DNA of 64,000 nucleotides from Chitinophaga pinensis DSM 2588 (GCF_000024005.1 NC_013132.1:1978001-2042000); one strand, 5' to 3'. Shown: positions 17,706 through 28,312, counted from the stretch's first letter. Program-made: numbers and translations. Notes: generated by a model not told the origin, from the letters alone.

Positions 17706-17895
17706 AAGTGAGAATGTAGTCGGGTTAAAAATACGAATAATCAATCATGCATTTGGCAAACAAAACAGCAGGTTTTGTATAATAGCCGTTGAAACGAATG
17801 TAATGAAACTTTTTAGTGACCGGAAAGTATTTATTGCGGGGATAGCAGGAGAGAAGGGGAAAAGAGAGGGTTTATACTCAAAAAGGGGCATAAAG

Positions 17896-17944
17896 AAAGG
17901 CTGACTTATAGCCGGGCATTTTTGGCTACAAAGTCAGCCTTTTA
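17896..17944 (-). terminator. terminator of mdh
   Basis: AAAGGCTGACTT/AAGTCAGCCTTT stem with an inner AGCC/GGCT, located 23 bp after the mdh stop. Confidence 0.8.
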
Positions 17945-17966
17945 TATTAGGATCAATATATTATTA

Positions 17967-18905
17967 TCAGGCTACGACCTTCATGTTGTCCAGCACGTCC
18001 ATGACTTCCTTAACGTGTATGGCAGAGGTATTCAACAGTTCTTTTTCGCTGTCGTTCAGCTGGAGTTCCAGTATTTTTTCAATACCGTTTTTACCAAGTA
18101 CAACGGGAACGCCGAGGTAGATGTCTTTCAGGCCATATTCGCCGGTCAGCCATGCACAACAAGGGAATATTCTCTTTTCATCTTTCAGAATAGCTTCTAC
18201 CATCTGGGCGGCGGCGGCGCCAGGTGCATACCAGGCGGAAGTACCCAGCAGATTAACGATTTCTCCTCCACCTACTTTAGTGCGCTGAATAATAGCTTCC
18301 AGTTTATCTGGAGCAACGAGTTCTGTGACCGGTATACCTGATACGGTCGTATAACGTGGGAGTGGCACCATGGTATCTCCGTGACCACCCATCAGGATGG
18401 CCTGGATGTCTTTAGGGGAGCAGCCGATTTCATCTGCCAGGAATGCGCGGTAACGGGCTGTATCCAGGATACCGGCCATACCGAATACCTTGCTGCTGTC
18501 TTTCTGTGCAGTAAGGTATGCGCAATATGTCATTACATCCAGTGGGTTGCTCACAACAATGATCACCGCATCCGGAGAGTATTTGCTGATATTTTCCGTA
18601 ACTGACTTAACGATATTGGCATTGGTGGAAATCAGGTCATCCCTGCTCATACCCGGTTTACGGGGTAAGCCGGAAGTGATCACTACTACGTCGCTGTTAG
18701 CCGTTTTCGTGTAATCAGAAGTAACACCCGTCACCTTCGTGCTATAATAATCAATCGGGGCCTGCTGCCAGGTATCCAACGCTTTTCCTTCTGCTGTACC
18801 TTCCTTAATATCCAATAACACAACTTCCTGCAAGAAATCTCTGTGGGCCAGTACATTAGCACAGGTTGCGCCTACATTGCCAGCTCCTACGACAGTAACT
18901 TTCAT
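17967..18905 (-). CDS. mdh: malate dehydrogenase
   Basis: 312 residues from MKVTVVGAGNVGATCANVLA, the NAD-binding Rossmann motif. It belongs to the lactate/malate dehydrogenase family. The substrate-discriminating loop ITSGLPRKPGMSRDDL carries the arginines used by malate dehydrogenases, and MGGHGDTMVPL holds the catalytic histidine. It interconverts malate and oxaloacetate in the TCA cycle. A frame extends to 18983, but the -7 box at 18948-18955 sits inside that extension and the extra 26 residues are atypical, so the 18905 start was chosen. Confidence 0.96.
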   Translation of the reverse strand: MKVTVVGAGNVGATCANVLAHRDFLQEVVLLDIKEGTAEGKALDTWQQAPIDYYSTKVTGVTSDYTKTANSDVVVITSGLPRKPGMSRDDLISTNANIVKSVTENISKYSPDAVIIVVSNPLDVMTYCAYLTAQKDSSKVFGMAGILDTARYRAFLADEIGCSPKDIQAILMGGHGDTMVPLPRYTTVSGIPVTELVAPDKLEAIIQRTKVGGGEIVNLLGTSAWYAPGAAAAQMVEAILKDEKRIFPCCAWLTGEYGLKDIYLGVPVVLGKNGIEKILELQLNDSEKELLNTSAIHVKEVMDVLDNMKVVA

Positions 18906-18947
18906 CGTTTGTATAAAATTTAAGAGGTGAAGAATATGAGGATAAAA

Positions 18948-18955
18948 CAAATGTA
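18948..18955 (-). promoter_or_regulatory. -7 element of mdh
   Basis: TACATTTG on the minus strand, an exact TAnnTTTG match, with a TTTC in the -33 region. It places the transcript start ~40 nt before the ATG and settles the choice of start codon. Confidence 0.65.
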
Positions 18956-18987
18956 ACCAATGGCCACTGAAACAGGCCCGCAATGGA

Positions 18988-19503
18988 TTAATTAAGATAT
19001 GTCATCAATTCTTCCATTTTTACCGTGCCTTCAAAGCCTTTCACGAACTTTTGTTTTTTGTCATAGACAAACAGTCCGGGGAAGTAATGCAGATTGTAGA
19101 AATACATGATCTGGCGGGTAGGCTCACTGGCCATTATAATATTCGGGTAATTTTTGATGTTGTAACTGTTATAATACTGTTTCATCTGTTCCGGCTGGAA
19201 TGGCGTCAGCATCAGGATACGTGTTTTCTTGAACTTGTCGATGTTCTGTAATACTTCCTGGGTCAGGTGTTTACAATGATCACAATCTACACTAAAAACA
19301 AAGACAAGCGTCTTTTCGTTCTTTTTCAGACTATCCTTTGTATTAATTATATGTCCGTCCGGCAAGGTGACTTTGTAGTTAGGCACTACTGGAAATTGCA
19401 GATAAGGTGGCTGGTCTGTTGGTCCGACTGCTGTTTTAGATTTGCTCTGCGCTTGTAATAAAAAAGGCAGGCAGCAGCATAAGATGGTCAGAAAACGCTT
19501 CAT
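18988..19503 (-). CDS. secreted thioredoxin-fold protein
   Basis: 171 residues. A signal peptide (about 1-19, with a CCC run and ending LLQAQ) precedes a thioredoxin-like domain with Cys74-Asp-His-Cys77 in FVFSVDCDHCKHL. A cis-proline-like HYFPGLFVYD follows later. It resembles the periplasmic thiol-disulfide proteins of Bacteroidota (TlpA/ResA-type). It probably reduces or shuffles disulfides in the periplasm; the partner is unknown. It lies just upstream of mdh, but mdh has its own promoter. Confidence 0.85.
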   Translation of the reverse strand: MKRFLTILCCCLPFLLQAQSKSKTAVGPTDQPPYLQFPVVPNYKVTLPDGHIINTKDSLKKNEKTLVFVFSVDCDHCKHLTQEVLQNIDKFKKTRILMLTPFQPEQMKQYYNSYNIKNYPNIIMASEPTRQIMYFYNLHYFPGLFVYDKKQKFVKGFEGTVKMEELMTYLN

Positions 19504-19871
19504 GTGTTAGTCTAATTTTGAACGCTTGAGTTTTGTATCAGACTAAAGGTATCGAATTTTGTAATAGCCTAAACCAGGGCTAAGCGTCTCATAACCTTTA
19601 TTTTGAGGCATTATTCTACTTAAATAAGGACCATAGGGGTACCTTTGGCGGCAGGTAGGGACATAGTTTCGAATTTTTTATAAAAAAATTACTAGATTAC
19701 CCTTCCTTACACTATGTTTGCATTCCTAAAAAAAATAATAGGTAAGAAGAGGGTCTCTGTATAACACTAAAACAAATCAGGAAGCGATCAGTTCCATGAG
19801 GGATTTTGTCAGAATGACTTACTTTTGCAGTCCTAACGTATTTTTAACTTTATAAAATTTAGTATCCTTTT
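19504..19871. other. intergenic region between the thioredoxin-like gene and efp
   Basis: About 370 bp, divergent promoters expected. Apart from the efp -7 box no gene, repeat or structured element was recognised. Confidence 0.5.
19820..19827 (+). promoter_or_regulatory. -7 element of efp
   Basis: TACTTTTG, exact TAnnTTTG match, giving a ~40-nt leader before efp. Confidence 0.6.
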
Positions 19872-20438
19872 ATGGCTACCACTGCAGATATCAGAACAGG
19901 ATTGATTATAAAGCTGGATAACAGCTTATATTCTGTTGTAGAGTTTGGTCAGAACAAAACAGCCCGTGCCGCTGCTAAAGTATGGGCTAAACTGAAAGGT
20001 GTTGACAATAGCAGATCTATTGAACACACCTGGAACTCAGGCGACACTATATACCCTGTGCGTGTTGAGAAGAAGGCATTCCAGTTTTTATACCAGGATG
20101 ACAGTGGTTACAACTTCATGGATAATGAGACTTTCGAGCAGATCGCTTTACCAGAAACGATGATCGATGCCCCTCAGTTCCTGAAAGAAGGCCAGGAAGT
20201 AGGTGTTTCTATCAACACCGAGACTGAACAACCAATGAGCGTAGAACTGCCTGACAAGATCGTTGTAAAAGTTACTTACTCCGAGCCAGGTCTGAAGGGT
20301 GATACAGCTACCCGTACGCTGAAACCAGCTACCGTTGAAACCGGTGCTACCGTAAACGTTCCACTGTTCGTAAACGAAGGTGAACTTATCAGAGTAAACA
20401 CCAAGAATGGTGAATACATCGAGAGAGTAAAAGAATAG
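19872..20438 (+). CDS. efp: translation elongation factor P
   Basis: 188 residues, the full EF-P length, with three beta-barrel domains. EF-P enters the E site of stalled ribosomes and rescues polyproline synthesis. The C-terminal domain signature LKGDTATRTLKPATVETGATV is clear. The tip of domain I, where the post-translational modification normally sits, reads FGQNKTARAAAKVWAKLKG with Arg32 at the modified position. The usual PGKG lysine is absent. The gene starts the run efp-accB-accC. Confidence 0.97.
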   Translation: MATTADIRTGLIIKLDNSLYSVVEFGQNKTARAAAKVWAKLKGVDNSRSIEHTWNSGDTIYPVRVEKKAFQFLYQDDSGYNFMDNETFEQIALPETMIDAPQFLKEGQEVGVSINTETEQPMSVELPDKIVVKVTYSEPGLKGDTATRTLKPATVETGATVNVPLFVNEGELIRVNTKNGEYIERVKE

Positions 20439-20491
20439 TTTTAGTCCATATTATCTACTTACAAGCATTAACTAAACCAAAAACTGTCTAC

Positions 20492-20965
20492 ATGGATTTT
20501 AAACAGATTCAGGAGCTGGTAAAAATGGTCAATAAGTCCAATATCAGTGAACTGAGCATAGAGCAGGACAAGTTTAAGATTACAATAAAACAAAAAGATA
20601 ATGAACAGCCGGTTTACGCTGTTCCCGCAGTAGCTGCTCCGGTTTATCAGCCAGTACCACAGGCCGCACCTGTAGCTCAGGCAACAGCAGCGCCAGAAGC
20701 GCCTAAAGCTGAAGCAAAAGCTGATAACCTGGTGACTATCAAATCTCCAATGATCGGTACTTTCTACCGTAGCCCTGGTCCGGACAAACCTTCTTTCGTG
20801 AATGTCGGCGATGACGTAACTTCAGGTAAAGTGGTTTGTATCATTGAAGCAATGAAACTCTTCAATGAAATCGAAAGTGAAGTGAGCGGTAAAATAGTAA
20901 AGGTACTGGTAGACGACGCTTCCCCTGTGGAGTACGATCAGCCTTTGTTTTTGGTAGAACCATAA
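20492..20965 (+). CDS. accB: biotin carboxyl carrier protein of acetyl-CoA carboxylase
   Basis: 157 residues. A short N-terminal helix region is followed by a long alanine-, proline- and glutamine-rich flexible linker (about residues 48-82). A biotinyl domain follows, with the biotin attachment lysine in IIEAMKLFNEI. It carries the carboxyl group between biotin carboxylase (AccC) and the carboxyltransferase for malonyl-CoA synthesis. It lies 53 bp after efp and is followed by accC. Confidence 0.97.
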   Translation: MDFKQIQELVKMVNKSNISELSIEQDKFKITIKQKDNEQPVYAVPAVAAPVYQPVPQAAPVAQATAAPEAPKAEAKADNLVTIKSPMIGTFYRSPGPDKPSFVNVGDDVTSGKVVCIIEAMKLFNEIESEVSGKIVKVLVDDASPVEYDQPLFLVEP

Positions 20966-20976
20966 TTTAATTCTTT

Positions 20977-21038
20977 AAAAGGTTGGAATATTATGAGAAG
21001 GAAGGAAATTTCCATGCCTCATAGTTTTCCAACCTTTT
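20977..21038 (+). repeat. nested stem-loop between accB and accC
   Basis: The outer 12-bp perfect arms are AAAAGGTTGGAA (20977-20988) and TTCCAACCTTTT (21027-21038). The ~38-nt interior holds ATGAG/CTCAT and the self-complementary GGAAATTTCC. The stem resembles a terminator but lacks an immediate U-run, and accC follows 35 bp later. It may act as an attenuator or an mRNA processing or stability element that sets the AccB:AccC ratio; that role is inference. Confidence 0.55.
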
Positions 21039-21073
21039 AGGTTTATTACTTTTCTTTAACCTATTGAAAAAAC

Positions 21074-22411
21074 ATGTTTAAGAAAATATTGATTGCCAAT
21101 CGTGGAGAGATCGCCCTGCGTATCATTCGCACCTGTAAGGAAATGGGTATCAAAACGGTGGCTGTTTACTCTACCGCAGATAAAGATAGTCTGCACGTAA
21201 AGTTTGCAGATGAAGCGGTGTGTATAGGTAAACCACAAAGCAGCGAATCCTATCTGAATATACCTCACCTGATGGCGGCAGCAGAAATAACCAACGCTGA
21301 TGCAATCCACCCAGGTTACGGTTTCCTCGCAGAAAATGCGCGCTTTGCAGAGATCTGTGGCGAACACGGTATCAAATTTATCGGCCCGACTCCGGAGATG
21401 ATCCGTAAAATGGGTGATAAAATGACTGCGAAAGAAACAATGATCGCAGCAGGTGTACCTGTAATCCCAGGTTCTGAAGGCCTCCTCCAGAGTCTGGAAG
21501 AAGCTAAGAAACTTTCCAAACAAATGGGCCTGCCTATCATCCTGAAAGCAACTGCTGGTGGTGGTGGTAAAGGTATGCGTGTGGTATGGAAAGACGAAGA
21601 GCTGGAGAATGCCTACAACATGGCTAAAAATGAAGCCCGCGCCTCTTTCAATAACGACGGTATCTACATGGAGAAATTCGTGGAAGAACCTCGTCACATT
21701 GAAATACAGGTAGCAGGCGACCAATATGGTAAAGTATGTCACCTCAGTGAGCGTGACTGCTCTATCCAGCGTCGTCACCAGAAACTGGTAGAAGAATCTC
21801 CTTCTCCTTTCATGACGCCTGAACTGCGTGAGAAAATGGGTGAAGCAGCGATCAAAGCAGCATCAGCTATCAATTACGAAAGTGTTGGTACCATCGAGTT
21901 CCTGGTGGATAAACACCGTAACTTCTACTTCATGGAGATGAACACCCGTATCCAGGTAGAACACGGCGTAACAGAAGAGGTAATCAATTTTGACCTGATC
22001 AAAGAACAGATCAAGATTGCTGCCGGTATTCCTATCTCCGGTAAGAACTATACACCGGAAATGCACGTAATCGAATGTCGTATCAATGCGGAAGATCCGT
22101 ACAACGACTTCCGTCCGTCTCCAGGTAAGATCACTACCCTGCATATTCCAGGTGGTCACGGTGTACGTGTGGATTCCCACATCTACGCTGGTTATGTGAT
22201 TCCTCCGTATTATGATTCAATGGTGGCTAAACTGATCACTATTGCACAGACCCGTGAGGAAGCTATCAACACCATGGAGCGTGCACTGAGCGAATTTGTG
22301 ATCGAAGGGGTGAAAACAACCATTCCTTTCCATCAGCAGCTGATGCGTGATGAAAACTTCCGTAAAGGTAACTTTACGACCAAATTTACAGAAACTTTCA
22401 AACTGGTATAA
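21074..22411 (+). CDS. accC: biotin carboxylase, acetyl-CoA carboxylase subunit
   Basis: 445 residues, full length ATP-grasp enzyme that carboxylates biotin on AccB using bicarbonate and ATP. It starts [21 protein letters not shown], the biotin carboxylase N-terminal signature. The ATP-binding glycine loop [14 protein letters not shown], the catalytic segment [22 protein letters not shown] and [18 protein letters not shown] are all present. It acts with AccB in the cytoplasm for fatty acid synthesis. Confidence 0.98.
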   Translation: MFKKILIANRGEIALRIIRTCKEMGIKTVAVYSTADKDSLHVKFADEAVCIGKPQSSESYLNIPHLMAAAEITNADAIHPGYGFLAENARFAEICGEHGIKFIGPTPEMIRKMGDKMTAKETMIAAGVPVIPGSEGLLQSLEEAKKLSKQMGLPIILKATAGGGGKGMRVVWKDEELENAYNMAKNEARASFNNDGIYMEKFVEEPRHIEIQVAGDQYGKVCHLSERDCSIQRRHQKLVEESPSPFMTPELREKMGEAAIKAASAINYESVGTIEFLVDKHRNFYFMEMNTRIQVEHGVTEEVINFDLIKEQIKIAAGIPISGKNYTPEMHVIECRINAEDPYNDFRPSPGKITTLHIPGGHGVRVDSHIYAGYVIPPYYDSMVAKLITIAQTREEAINTMERALSEFVIEGVKTTIPFHQQLMRDENFRKGNFTTKFTETFKLV

Positions 22412-22431
22412 GCTATCGGTGCGATATAAAG

Positions 22432-22464
22432 AAAGCCGGCATGTCTCAGACATGCCGGCTTTTC
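22432..22464 (+). terminator. terminator of the efp-accB-accC run
   Basis: A 14-bp perfect stem (AAAGCCGGCATGTC and complement) around TCA, then TTTTC. Confidence 0.88.
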
Positions 22465-22487
22465 TGTTTAAACAATCTGCCCTGTCA

Positions 22488-23312
22488 CTATTTACATTTG
22501 TAAACGATTTTCATATTCGTTAAATCTGCATCCAGGAAGGAGACTGGCTTTCCTTTCGGATCATTGGGGAACTGCAGCGGCAGACCATATTTATTGTAAG
22601 TAACAGCGGTCTGTGTGTTGTTTTCGCTGTAATTACGGGTCAGTAACTGCCAGACCTTATTCGTCTGCAGGAAATTGATCTTATTGTCATAAGGGCCGTA
22701 ATAAGTGGTATCTACCACCCAGCCTGTTGATCCCCAGCTGGCTGCCAGCTTTTCCAGATTGTTGGCACTGTTGTACAGGTATTTCTTTTTATACCAGCCG
22801 GCACCATCTTCAAAAAAGGAATTCTCTTCTATGAGACGTCCTTTGGCATCATAGTTAAAATAGATCACGATAATCAACGGTGGCAGAAATGGATAGGGGA
22901 TCGGATGATCGCCTATCGTACCATTGTTGTACAGACTGTCCATATAGGGCCTGTCCTGATTTCCACGGTATTTAAACCGGTGCCATTCTCTGAAATCTCC
23001 ACCATAACCGCCATTCTCGTAATGCAGGATTTGATCGGTGAGTCTTTGTTTTGCATCATATCGGTAAGTTTCATTCTCGTTGCCGGTGGCCAGGTCAGAA
23101 CGGCTGCGCAATATTGGATTACCTGCTTTGTTGTAGGTAAGGGTATTGACTACATGCCCTTCCCACCAGTAGTTATCACCTTCAAATGACTGTATCTGGC
23201 AAAGTGGCGCGCCACAGTCGGGCGTGATGTCTGTTTTTCCACAGGAAGCAAACATACATAGGATTGCACCTGCGATCATCGCATGAAAAGTAAAATTGAG
23301 ACGTGTTCTCAT
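22488..23312 (-). CDS. hypothetical lipoprotein with YD-like repeats
   Basis: 274 residues. The N terminus is a lipoprotein signal with Cys24 in MFASCGKT as the acylation site, so it is probably anchored in the outer membrane. The body contains repeated short motifs of the type YNKAGNPI, YDAKQRL, YDAKGRL and YNKYGLPL, spaced 30-60 residues apart. These resemble the YD/RHS repeat strand pattern. No catalytic motif is visible. Function unknown; similar secreted repeat lipoproteins are common in Bacteroidota. Confidence 0.75.
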   Translation of the reverse strand: MRTRLNFTFHAMIAGAILCMFASCGKTDITPDCGAPLCQIQSFEGDNYWWEGHVVNTLTYNKAGNPILRSRSDLATGNENETYRYDAKQRLTDQILHYENGGYGGDFREWHRFKYRGNQDRPYMDSLYNNGTIGDHPIPYPFLPPLIIVIYFNYDAKGRLIEENSFFEDGAGWYKKKYLYNSANNLEKLAASWGSTGWVVDTTYYGPYDNKINFLQTNKVWQLLTRNYSENNTQTAVTYNKYGLPLQFPNDPKGKPVSFLDADLTNMKIVYKCK

Positions 23313-23442
23313 GAGGGAGTTTTTAGGGGTAATAAATGAAATGTGTCCTTTTGAATCAATAAAGCAGCTCAGATTGCTTAAACAGTGGGTAGGAGGGGTA
23401 TCGGGTTAAGAGTGTATTGAAGGTAAGCAATACTTATAAAAA

Positions 23443-23471
23443 CACAAAGCCCCGGGTAAATACCCGGGGCT
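23443..23471 (-). terminator. terminator of glnN
   Basis: GCCCCGGGTA/TACCCGGGGC stem, followed on the minus strand by TTTGTGTTTTT. Confidence 0.82.
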
Positions 23472-23499
23472 AATCATACACCAAAACAATCTTACGGTT

Positions 23500-25698
23500 T
23501 TATCGCAAGAAAAGCAGCTCTCTGTACTTAGGGAGGCTCCATTGTTTATCATCTACAAGGAACTCCAGTTTATCCGCGTGATAACGGATAACATCAAAGT
23601 ACGGCTTAATTTTATCACAATAATCTATAGCTTTTTGACGGCTGTCAGTAACTTTATTAGCTACTTTACGCGCTTCGATCATAGCCTGTACATTCTCACT
23701 GATAACATTGATGTGTTCAGCGATTTTAGAGGCGATCTGTGTTTGCGCTTTAACAGCACTGTCACCGAGACCGATACCTTTCAGACCATTGATGTTAGTG
23801 ATCAGGGTGTTCAGGTAAGTGATCGCAGAAGGCAGGATCGTGTTAGTAGCCAGATCTCCGATAACACGGGCTTCGATCTGTACTTTTTTCACGTAGTCCT
23901 CGAGCAGGATCTCATGACGGGCATGCAGTTCTTTCTCGTTGTAAATGCCTACTTCAGTAAACAGTTTAGTTGATTTTTCGGTAACGTATGCATCCAGTGC
24001 TTTAGGAGTGGTTTTTACGTTCGCAAGACCTCTCTTTTCAGCTTCTTTTTCCCACTCTTCGCTGTATCCGTCGCCTTCAAATAAAACTTTCTCCGAATCT
24101 ACAATATATTTCCGAAGAGTTTGCATAATAGCAATCTCTTTTTTCTCGCCTTTTTCAATCAGGGCGTCCACTTCAACCTTAAAGGTAGCCAGTGTTTTAG
24201 CCACGATTGTGTTGAGTACAGTCATCGCAGAAGCACAGTTTGCAGAAGAACCTACCGCGCGGAACTCAAACTTGTTACCAGTGAAGGCAAAAGGAGATGT
24301 ACGGTTACGGTCAGTGTTGTCCAGCATCAGCTCTGGAATGTGACGGTGCAGATCCAGTTTCAGGATCGCTTCGTCCTGCTCGTCAAATTTGTTGTTTACA
24401 CGGGTTTTAACCTCCTGCAGTACATCATACAGGTATTTACCGGAGAACACAGAGATGATAGCAGGAGGCGCTTCGTTAGCACCCAGACGGAAGTCATTGC
24501 TTGGAGAAGCGATAGAAGCTCTCAGCAGGTCTGCATAGTCATGAACCGCTTTGATGGTATTTACAAAGAAGGTCAGGAACATCAGGTTGGTCTTCGGAGT
24601 TTTACCCGGAGCCAGCAGGTTCACACCAGTATCTGTAGCAAGGCTCCAGTTGTTGTGTTTACCTGAACCGTTTACGCCTGCGAATGGTTTCTCATGCAGT
24701 AACACTCTCAGTTTGTGACGTTTTCCTACTTTCGTCATCACGTCCATCAGCAGGGAGTTGTGGTCAACTGCGATGTTCACTTCTTCGAAGATAGGCGCAC
24801 ACTCGAACTGGGAAGGAGCCACCTCATTGTGACGGGTTCTCAGCGGAATACCCAGTTTGTAAGATTCCATTTCGAAATCGCGCATAAATGCATAGGCACG
24901 CTCAGGAATAGAACCGAAGTAGTGGTCTTCCAGCTGCTGTCCTTTGGATGGCGCATGACCAACTACAGTACGGCCACACATTACCAGGTCAGGACGGGCA
25001 TTCGCCAGACTTTCATCTACCAGGAAGTATTCCTGTTCCCAACCCAGGGTAGCAGTAACCTTGGTTACATTTTTATCGAAATAGTTACATACGTCTACAG
25101 CCGCCTTGTCGATAGCAGAAAGTGCTTTCAGCAATGGCGCTTTGTAGTCCAGTGATTCACCGGTGTAAGCAACGAATATAGTAGGAATGCAAAGAGTTTT
25201 ACCTTGACCCTGTTCCAGGATGAAAGGAGGGGAAGATGGATCCCATGCAGTGTAACCACGCGCTTCGAAAGTAGCACGCAGACCACCATTCGGGAAGCTG
25301 GAAGCATCCGGCTCCTGTTGTACCAGCGCATCGCCGTCAAAAGTTTCCAGAGCGGAACCATCACCTTTCAGGGTGAAGAATGAATCATGTTTTTCAGCAG
25401 TAGTACCTGTCAGCGGCTGGAACCAGTGTGTATAGTGAGTAACACCTTTTTTCATCGCCCACTGTTTCAGACCGGAAGCGATCTGCTCAGACATCTTACG
25501 ATCGATCTTGGTGCCGGATTTAATAGAGTTCATTAAGCTCTTATAAGCCTCATCACTCAGATTCTCACGCACAACTTTTCCTGCGAAAACATTGCTGCCG
25601 AACACTTCGGTGATCTTTGTACCGTTGAGTTGCTCGGGCTTGATTTTTAAATCAACACCAGAAAGGCCTTCCAGTGCGGTGAAGCGTAACGATTGCAT
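23500..25698 (-). CDS. glnN: glutamine synthetase type III
   Basis: 732 residues from MQSLRFTALEGL. The length is typical of GSIII, which is much larger than GSI (~470 residues) and characteristic of Bacteroidota and cyanobacteria. It ligates ammonia to glutamate with ATP. Signatures are GLRATFEARGYTAWDPSSPPF, LGWEQEYFLVD (metal-binding glutamates), HNEVAPSQFECAPIFEEVN and VNGSGKHNNWSLATDTG. The upstream ATG at 25719 adds seven residues and is less likely. Transcription is probably nitrogen-controlled, but no operator was identified. Confidence 0.97.
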   Translation of the reverse strand: MQSLRFTALEGLSGVDLKIKPEQLNGTKITEVFGSNVFAGKVVRENLSDEAYKSLMNSIKSGTKIDRKMSEQIASGLKQWAMKKGVTHYTHWFQPLTGTTAEKHDSFFTLKGDGSALETFDGDALVQQEPDASSFPNGGLRATFEARGYTAWDPSSPPFILEQGQGKTLCIPTIFVAYTGESLDYKAPLLKALSAIDKAAVDVCNYFDKNVTKVTATLGWEQEYFLVDESLANARPDLVMCGRTVVGHAPSKGQQLEDHYFGSIPERAYAFMRDFEMESYKLGIPLRTRHNEVAPSQFECAPIFEEVNIAVDHNSLLMDVMTKVGKRHKLRVLLHEKPFAGVNGSGKHNNWSLATDTGVNLLAPGKTPKTNLMFLTFFVNTIKAVHDYADLLRASIASPSNDFRLGANEAPPAIISVFSGKYLYDVLQEVKTRVNNKFDEQDEAILKLDLHRHIPELMLDNTDRNRTSPFAFTGNKFEFRAVGSSANCASAMTVLNTIVAKTLATFKVEVDALIEKGEKKEIAIMQTLRKYIVDSEKVLFEGDGYSEEWEKEAEKRGLANVKTTPKALDAYVTEKSTKLFTEVGIYNEKELHARHEILLEDYVKKVQIEARVIGDLATNTILPSAITYLNTLITNINGLKGIGLGDSAVKAQTQIASKIAEHINVISENVQAMIEARKVANKVTDSRQKAIDYCDKIKPYFDVIRYHADKLEFLVDDKQWSLPKYRELLFLR

Positions 25699-26059
25699 GC
25701 TGTAAATAATTTTATACAAAAGAACGGTCTTGCTATAACATAAGCAAGAAATTAGTGAATTTTAACTAAAAAATTACATTTATTGGTGAAAATCGTTAAT
25801 TTTTCTGATTTTTAACTAAAAAACTAATAAGCTATCGCTTTAAAACTGATATATTTAAAAAAATATAATTTGTCAGGGCTGCATGACTATCGCGTTGGAC
25901 ATTTTATATATTGTTTCCCCCTTTCAAATCTTGCCGAAAAACTGGCATAATTCTTTTAGTCTCAAATGACTGCAAGTTGTCAATAACCTTTGTCAATTGG
26001 CGGAAAAACAAGTACGTTTGTGCTTCATTTCATCTATTCGCACTTATACAATTAGTTCC

Positions 26060-28312
26060 ATGCAATCTAACGTAGAAACTACAGATAAGTTCTCCCAAAC
26101 AACCGTCGAAACTGCTGAGCAACTCGGTCTTACAGCAGACGAATTTGAGCGTATCAAAGGTATATTGGGCCGTACCCCCAATTTTACAGAACTGAGCATG
26201 TACTCAGTCATGTGGAGTGAACATTGCAGTTATAAGAATTCCATCGTATGGTTAAAATCCCTGCCCCGTGAAGGTGAGCGCCTGCTGGTTAAAGCCGGCG
26301 AGGAAAATGCCGGTCTGGTAGATATCGGCGATGGTTATGCCTGCGTATTCAAAATCGAATCCCACAATCACCCCTCGGCCATAGAACCCTTCCAGGGCGC
26401 AGCTACAGGAGTAGGTGGTATTCATCGTGACATCTTCACCATGGGTGCACGCCCCATTGCAGCGCTCAATTCTCTTCGTTTCGGTAATATCAACGACAAG
26501 AAAACGCAACACCTTGTGAAAGGCGTTGTACATGGAATTGGCCACTATGGCAATTCTTTCGGTGTGCCAACTGTCGGTGGTGAAACGTATTTTGAAGACT
26601 GTTACAATACCAACCCGCTTGTTAACGCAATGAGTGTTGGTGTGGTAAAAGTTGGTCAGACTGTTTCCGCCACTTCCTATGGCGCCGGTAACCCGGTGTT
26701 CATCGTAGGTTCCGCAACGGGTAAAGATGGTATCGGCGGCGCATCATTCGCCAGCGCTAACATCACCGAAGACAGCGTAGAAGATCTGCCATCCGTACAG
26801 GTAGGCGATCCTTTCCAGGAAAAGAAACTGCTGGAAGCCTGTCTTGAAATTATTCCTACAGGCGCACTCGTTGGTATGCAGGATATGGGAGCAGCCGGTA
26901 TTACCTGCTCCACCGCTGAAATGAGTGCCAAGGGCGGACATGGTATGGCCATCCAGCTGGATAAAGTACCTACCCGTCAGGAAAACATGAAAGCCTGGGA
27001 AATACTGCTCAGCGAGAGCCAGGAAAGAATGCTCATTGTTGTACACAAAGGCCGTGAAGCCGATGTGCTGAAAATATTCGAAAAGTGGGACCTGCATTGT
27101 GCGCAGATCGGTGAAGTGACGACTGATAAACAACTGAAGTTCTATCTGAACGGTCACCTGGAAGCAGATCTTCCGGCAGACAGCCTCGTATTGGGTGGTG
27201 GCGCTCCGCAATACCACCGTGCCTATACAGAGCCGACCTACTTCGAAAAAGTAAAGGCTTTTGATATTCATAAAATACCAGACACCCTGCATGCACGCTT
27301 CGCGGCAGAAAGGCTGGTAAAGCTGCCTAATATTGCTTCTAAACGCTGGATCTATAACCAGTATGACAGCATGGTAGGTACCGCTAATGCCAGCACGAAT
27401 GCCCCAAGTGATGCCGCTATCGTTACGGTAAAAGGATCTAAAAAGATCCTGGCACTGACGACAGACTGTAACAGCCGCTACGTATATGCGGATCCGCATA
27501 TAGGCGGTCAGATCGCTGTGGCAGAAGCAGCCCGTAACATCGTATGTAGTGGTGGTGAACCTGTAGCGATTACTAACTGCCTGAATTTCGGGAATCCTTA
27601 TGATCCGGAAGTATACTACCAGTTCGTATATGCGATCAAGGGAATGGGAGAGGCCTGCCGTAAATTCAATACGCCCGTTACCGGTGGTAACGTAAGTTTT
27701 TATAACCAGTCTCCCGATGGCGCCGTATACCCTACGCCTACTATCGGTATGCTGGGTATCCTCGACAATATCGCTGATCGTATAACCCTCGACTTTAAAG
27801 AGTCAGGTCACCTGATCTACTTAATAGGTCGCAGCCGTAATGATATCAGCAGTTCTGAATACCTGCATAAGCTGATTGGTATTGAGTTCAGCCCTGCGCC
27901 ACACTTCCACCTGGAAGAAGAGCACCGCCTGCACCAGGCTATCGCGAAACTCAATAAAGCCGGTATTATCCAGTCCTGCCACGACATCAGTGAAGGAGGT
28001 CTGTTTATCTCCTTGCTGGAAAGTGCCATGACTTCAGGCTTAGGCTTCGATATCCACAGCAATCCTAACTTCCGTAACGATGCATTCCTCTTTGGTGAAA
28101 GCCAAAGCCGTGCTATTGTTACTATCAGACCGGAAGACAAAGAGAAGTTCGATGCTGTTATGCATACTGTGATAGACGCTACTGAACATTCAGTGAAAGC
28201 AGAGAAGCTGGGTGTTGTTAAAGGAGAGCATATTATAATAGACAATGAAGACTGGGGAACGGTGGAAAGCTGGAAACAGCCTTATGATATAGCAATTGAG
28301 TCTCATTTATAG
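26060..28312 (+). CDS. purL: phosphoribosylformylglycinamidine synthase subunit PurL
   Basis: 750 residues from [15 protein letters not shown]. This is the small, three-subunit form of PurL, which needs separate PurQ and PurS. It converts FGAR to FGAM in purine synthesis. The [13 protein letters not shown] segment holds the catalytic histidine. [41 protein letters not shown] and the second-half repeat [17 protein letters not shown] follow. An in-frame ATG at 25997 would add 21 residues that do not resemble the family. Confidence 0.96.
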   Translation: MQSNVETTDKFSQTTVETAEQLGLTADEFERIKGILGRTPNFTELSMYSVMWSEHCSYKNSIVWLKSLPREGERLLVKAGEENAGLVDIGDGYACVFKIESHNHPSAIEPFQGAATGVGGIHRDIFTMGARPIAALNSLRFGNINDKKTQHLVKGVVHGIGHYGNSFGVPTVGGETYFEDCYNTNPLVNAMSVGVVKVGQTVSATSYGAGNPVFIVGSATGKDGIGGASFASANITEDSVEDLPSVQVGDPFQEKKLLEACLEIIPTGALVGMQDMGAAGITCSTAEMSAKGGHGMAIQLDKVPTRQENMKAWEILLSESQERMLIVVHKGREADVLKIFEKWDLHCAQIGEVTTDKQLKFYLNGHLEADLPADSLVLGGGAPQYHRAYTEPTYFEKVKAFDIHKIPDTLHARFAAERLVKLPNIASKRWIYNQYDSMVGTANASTNAPSDAAIVTVKGSKKILALTTDCNSRYVYADPHIGGQIAVAEAARNIVCSGGEPVAITNCLNFGNPYDPEVYYQFVYAIKGMGEACRKFNTPVTGGNVSFYNQSPDGAVYPTPTIGMLGILDNIADRITLDFKESGHLIYLIGRSRNDISSSEYLHKLIGIEFSPAPHFHLEEEHRLHQAIAKLNKAGIIQSCHDISEGGLFISLLESAMTSGLGFDIHSNPNFRNDAFLFGESQSRAIVTIRPEDKEKFDAVMHTVIDATEHSVKAEKLGVVKGEHIIIDNEDWGTVESWKQPYDIAIESHL

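Noticed and set aside
21056..21778. 240-codon minus-strand frame inside accC
   Set aside because: Shadow frame of a strongly conserved gene; its product is rich in F, H, T and C with no family features.
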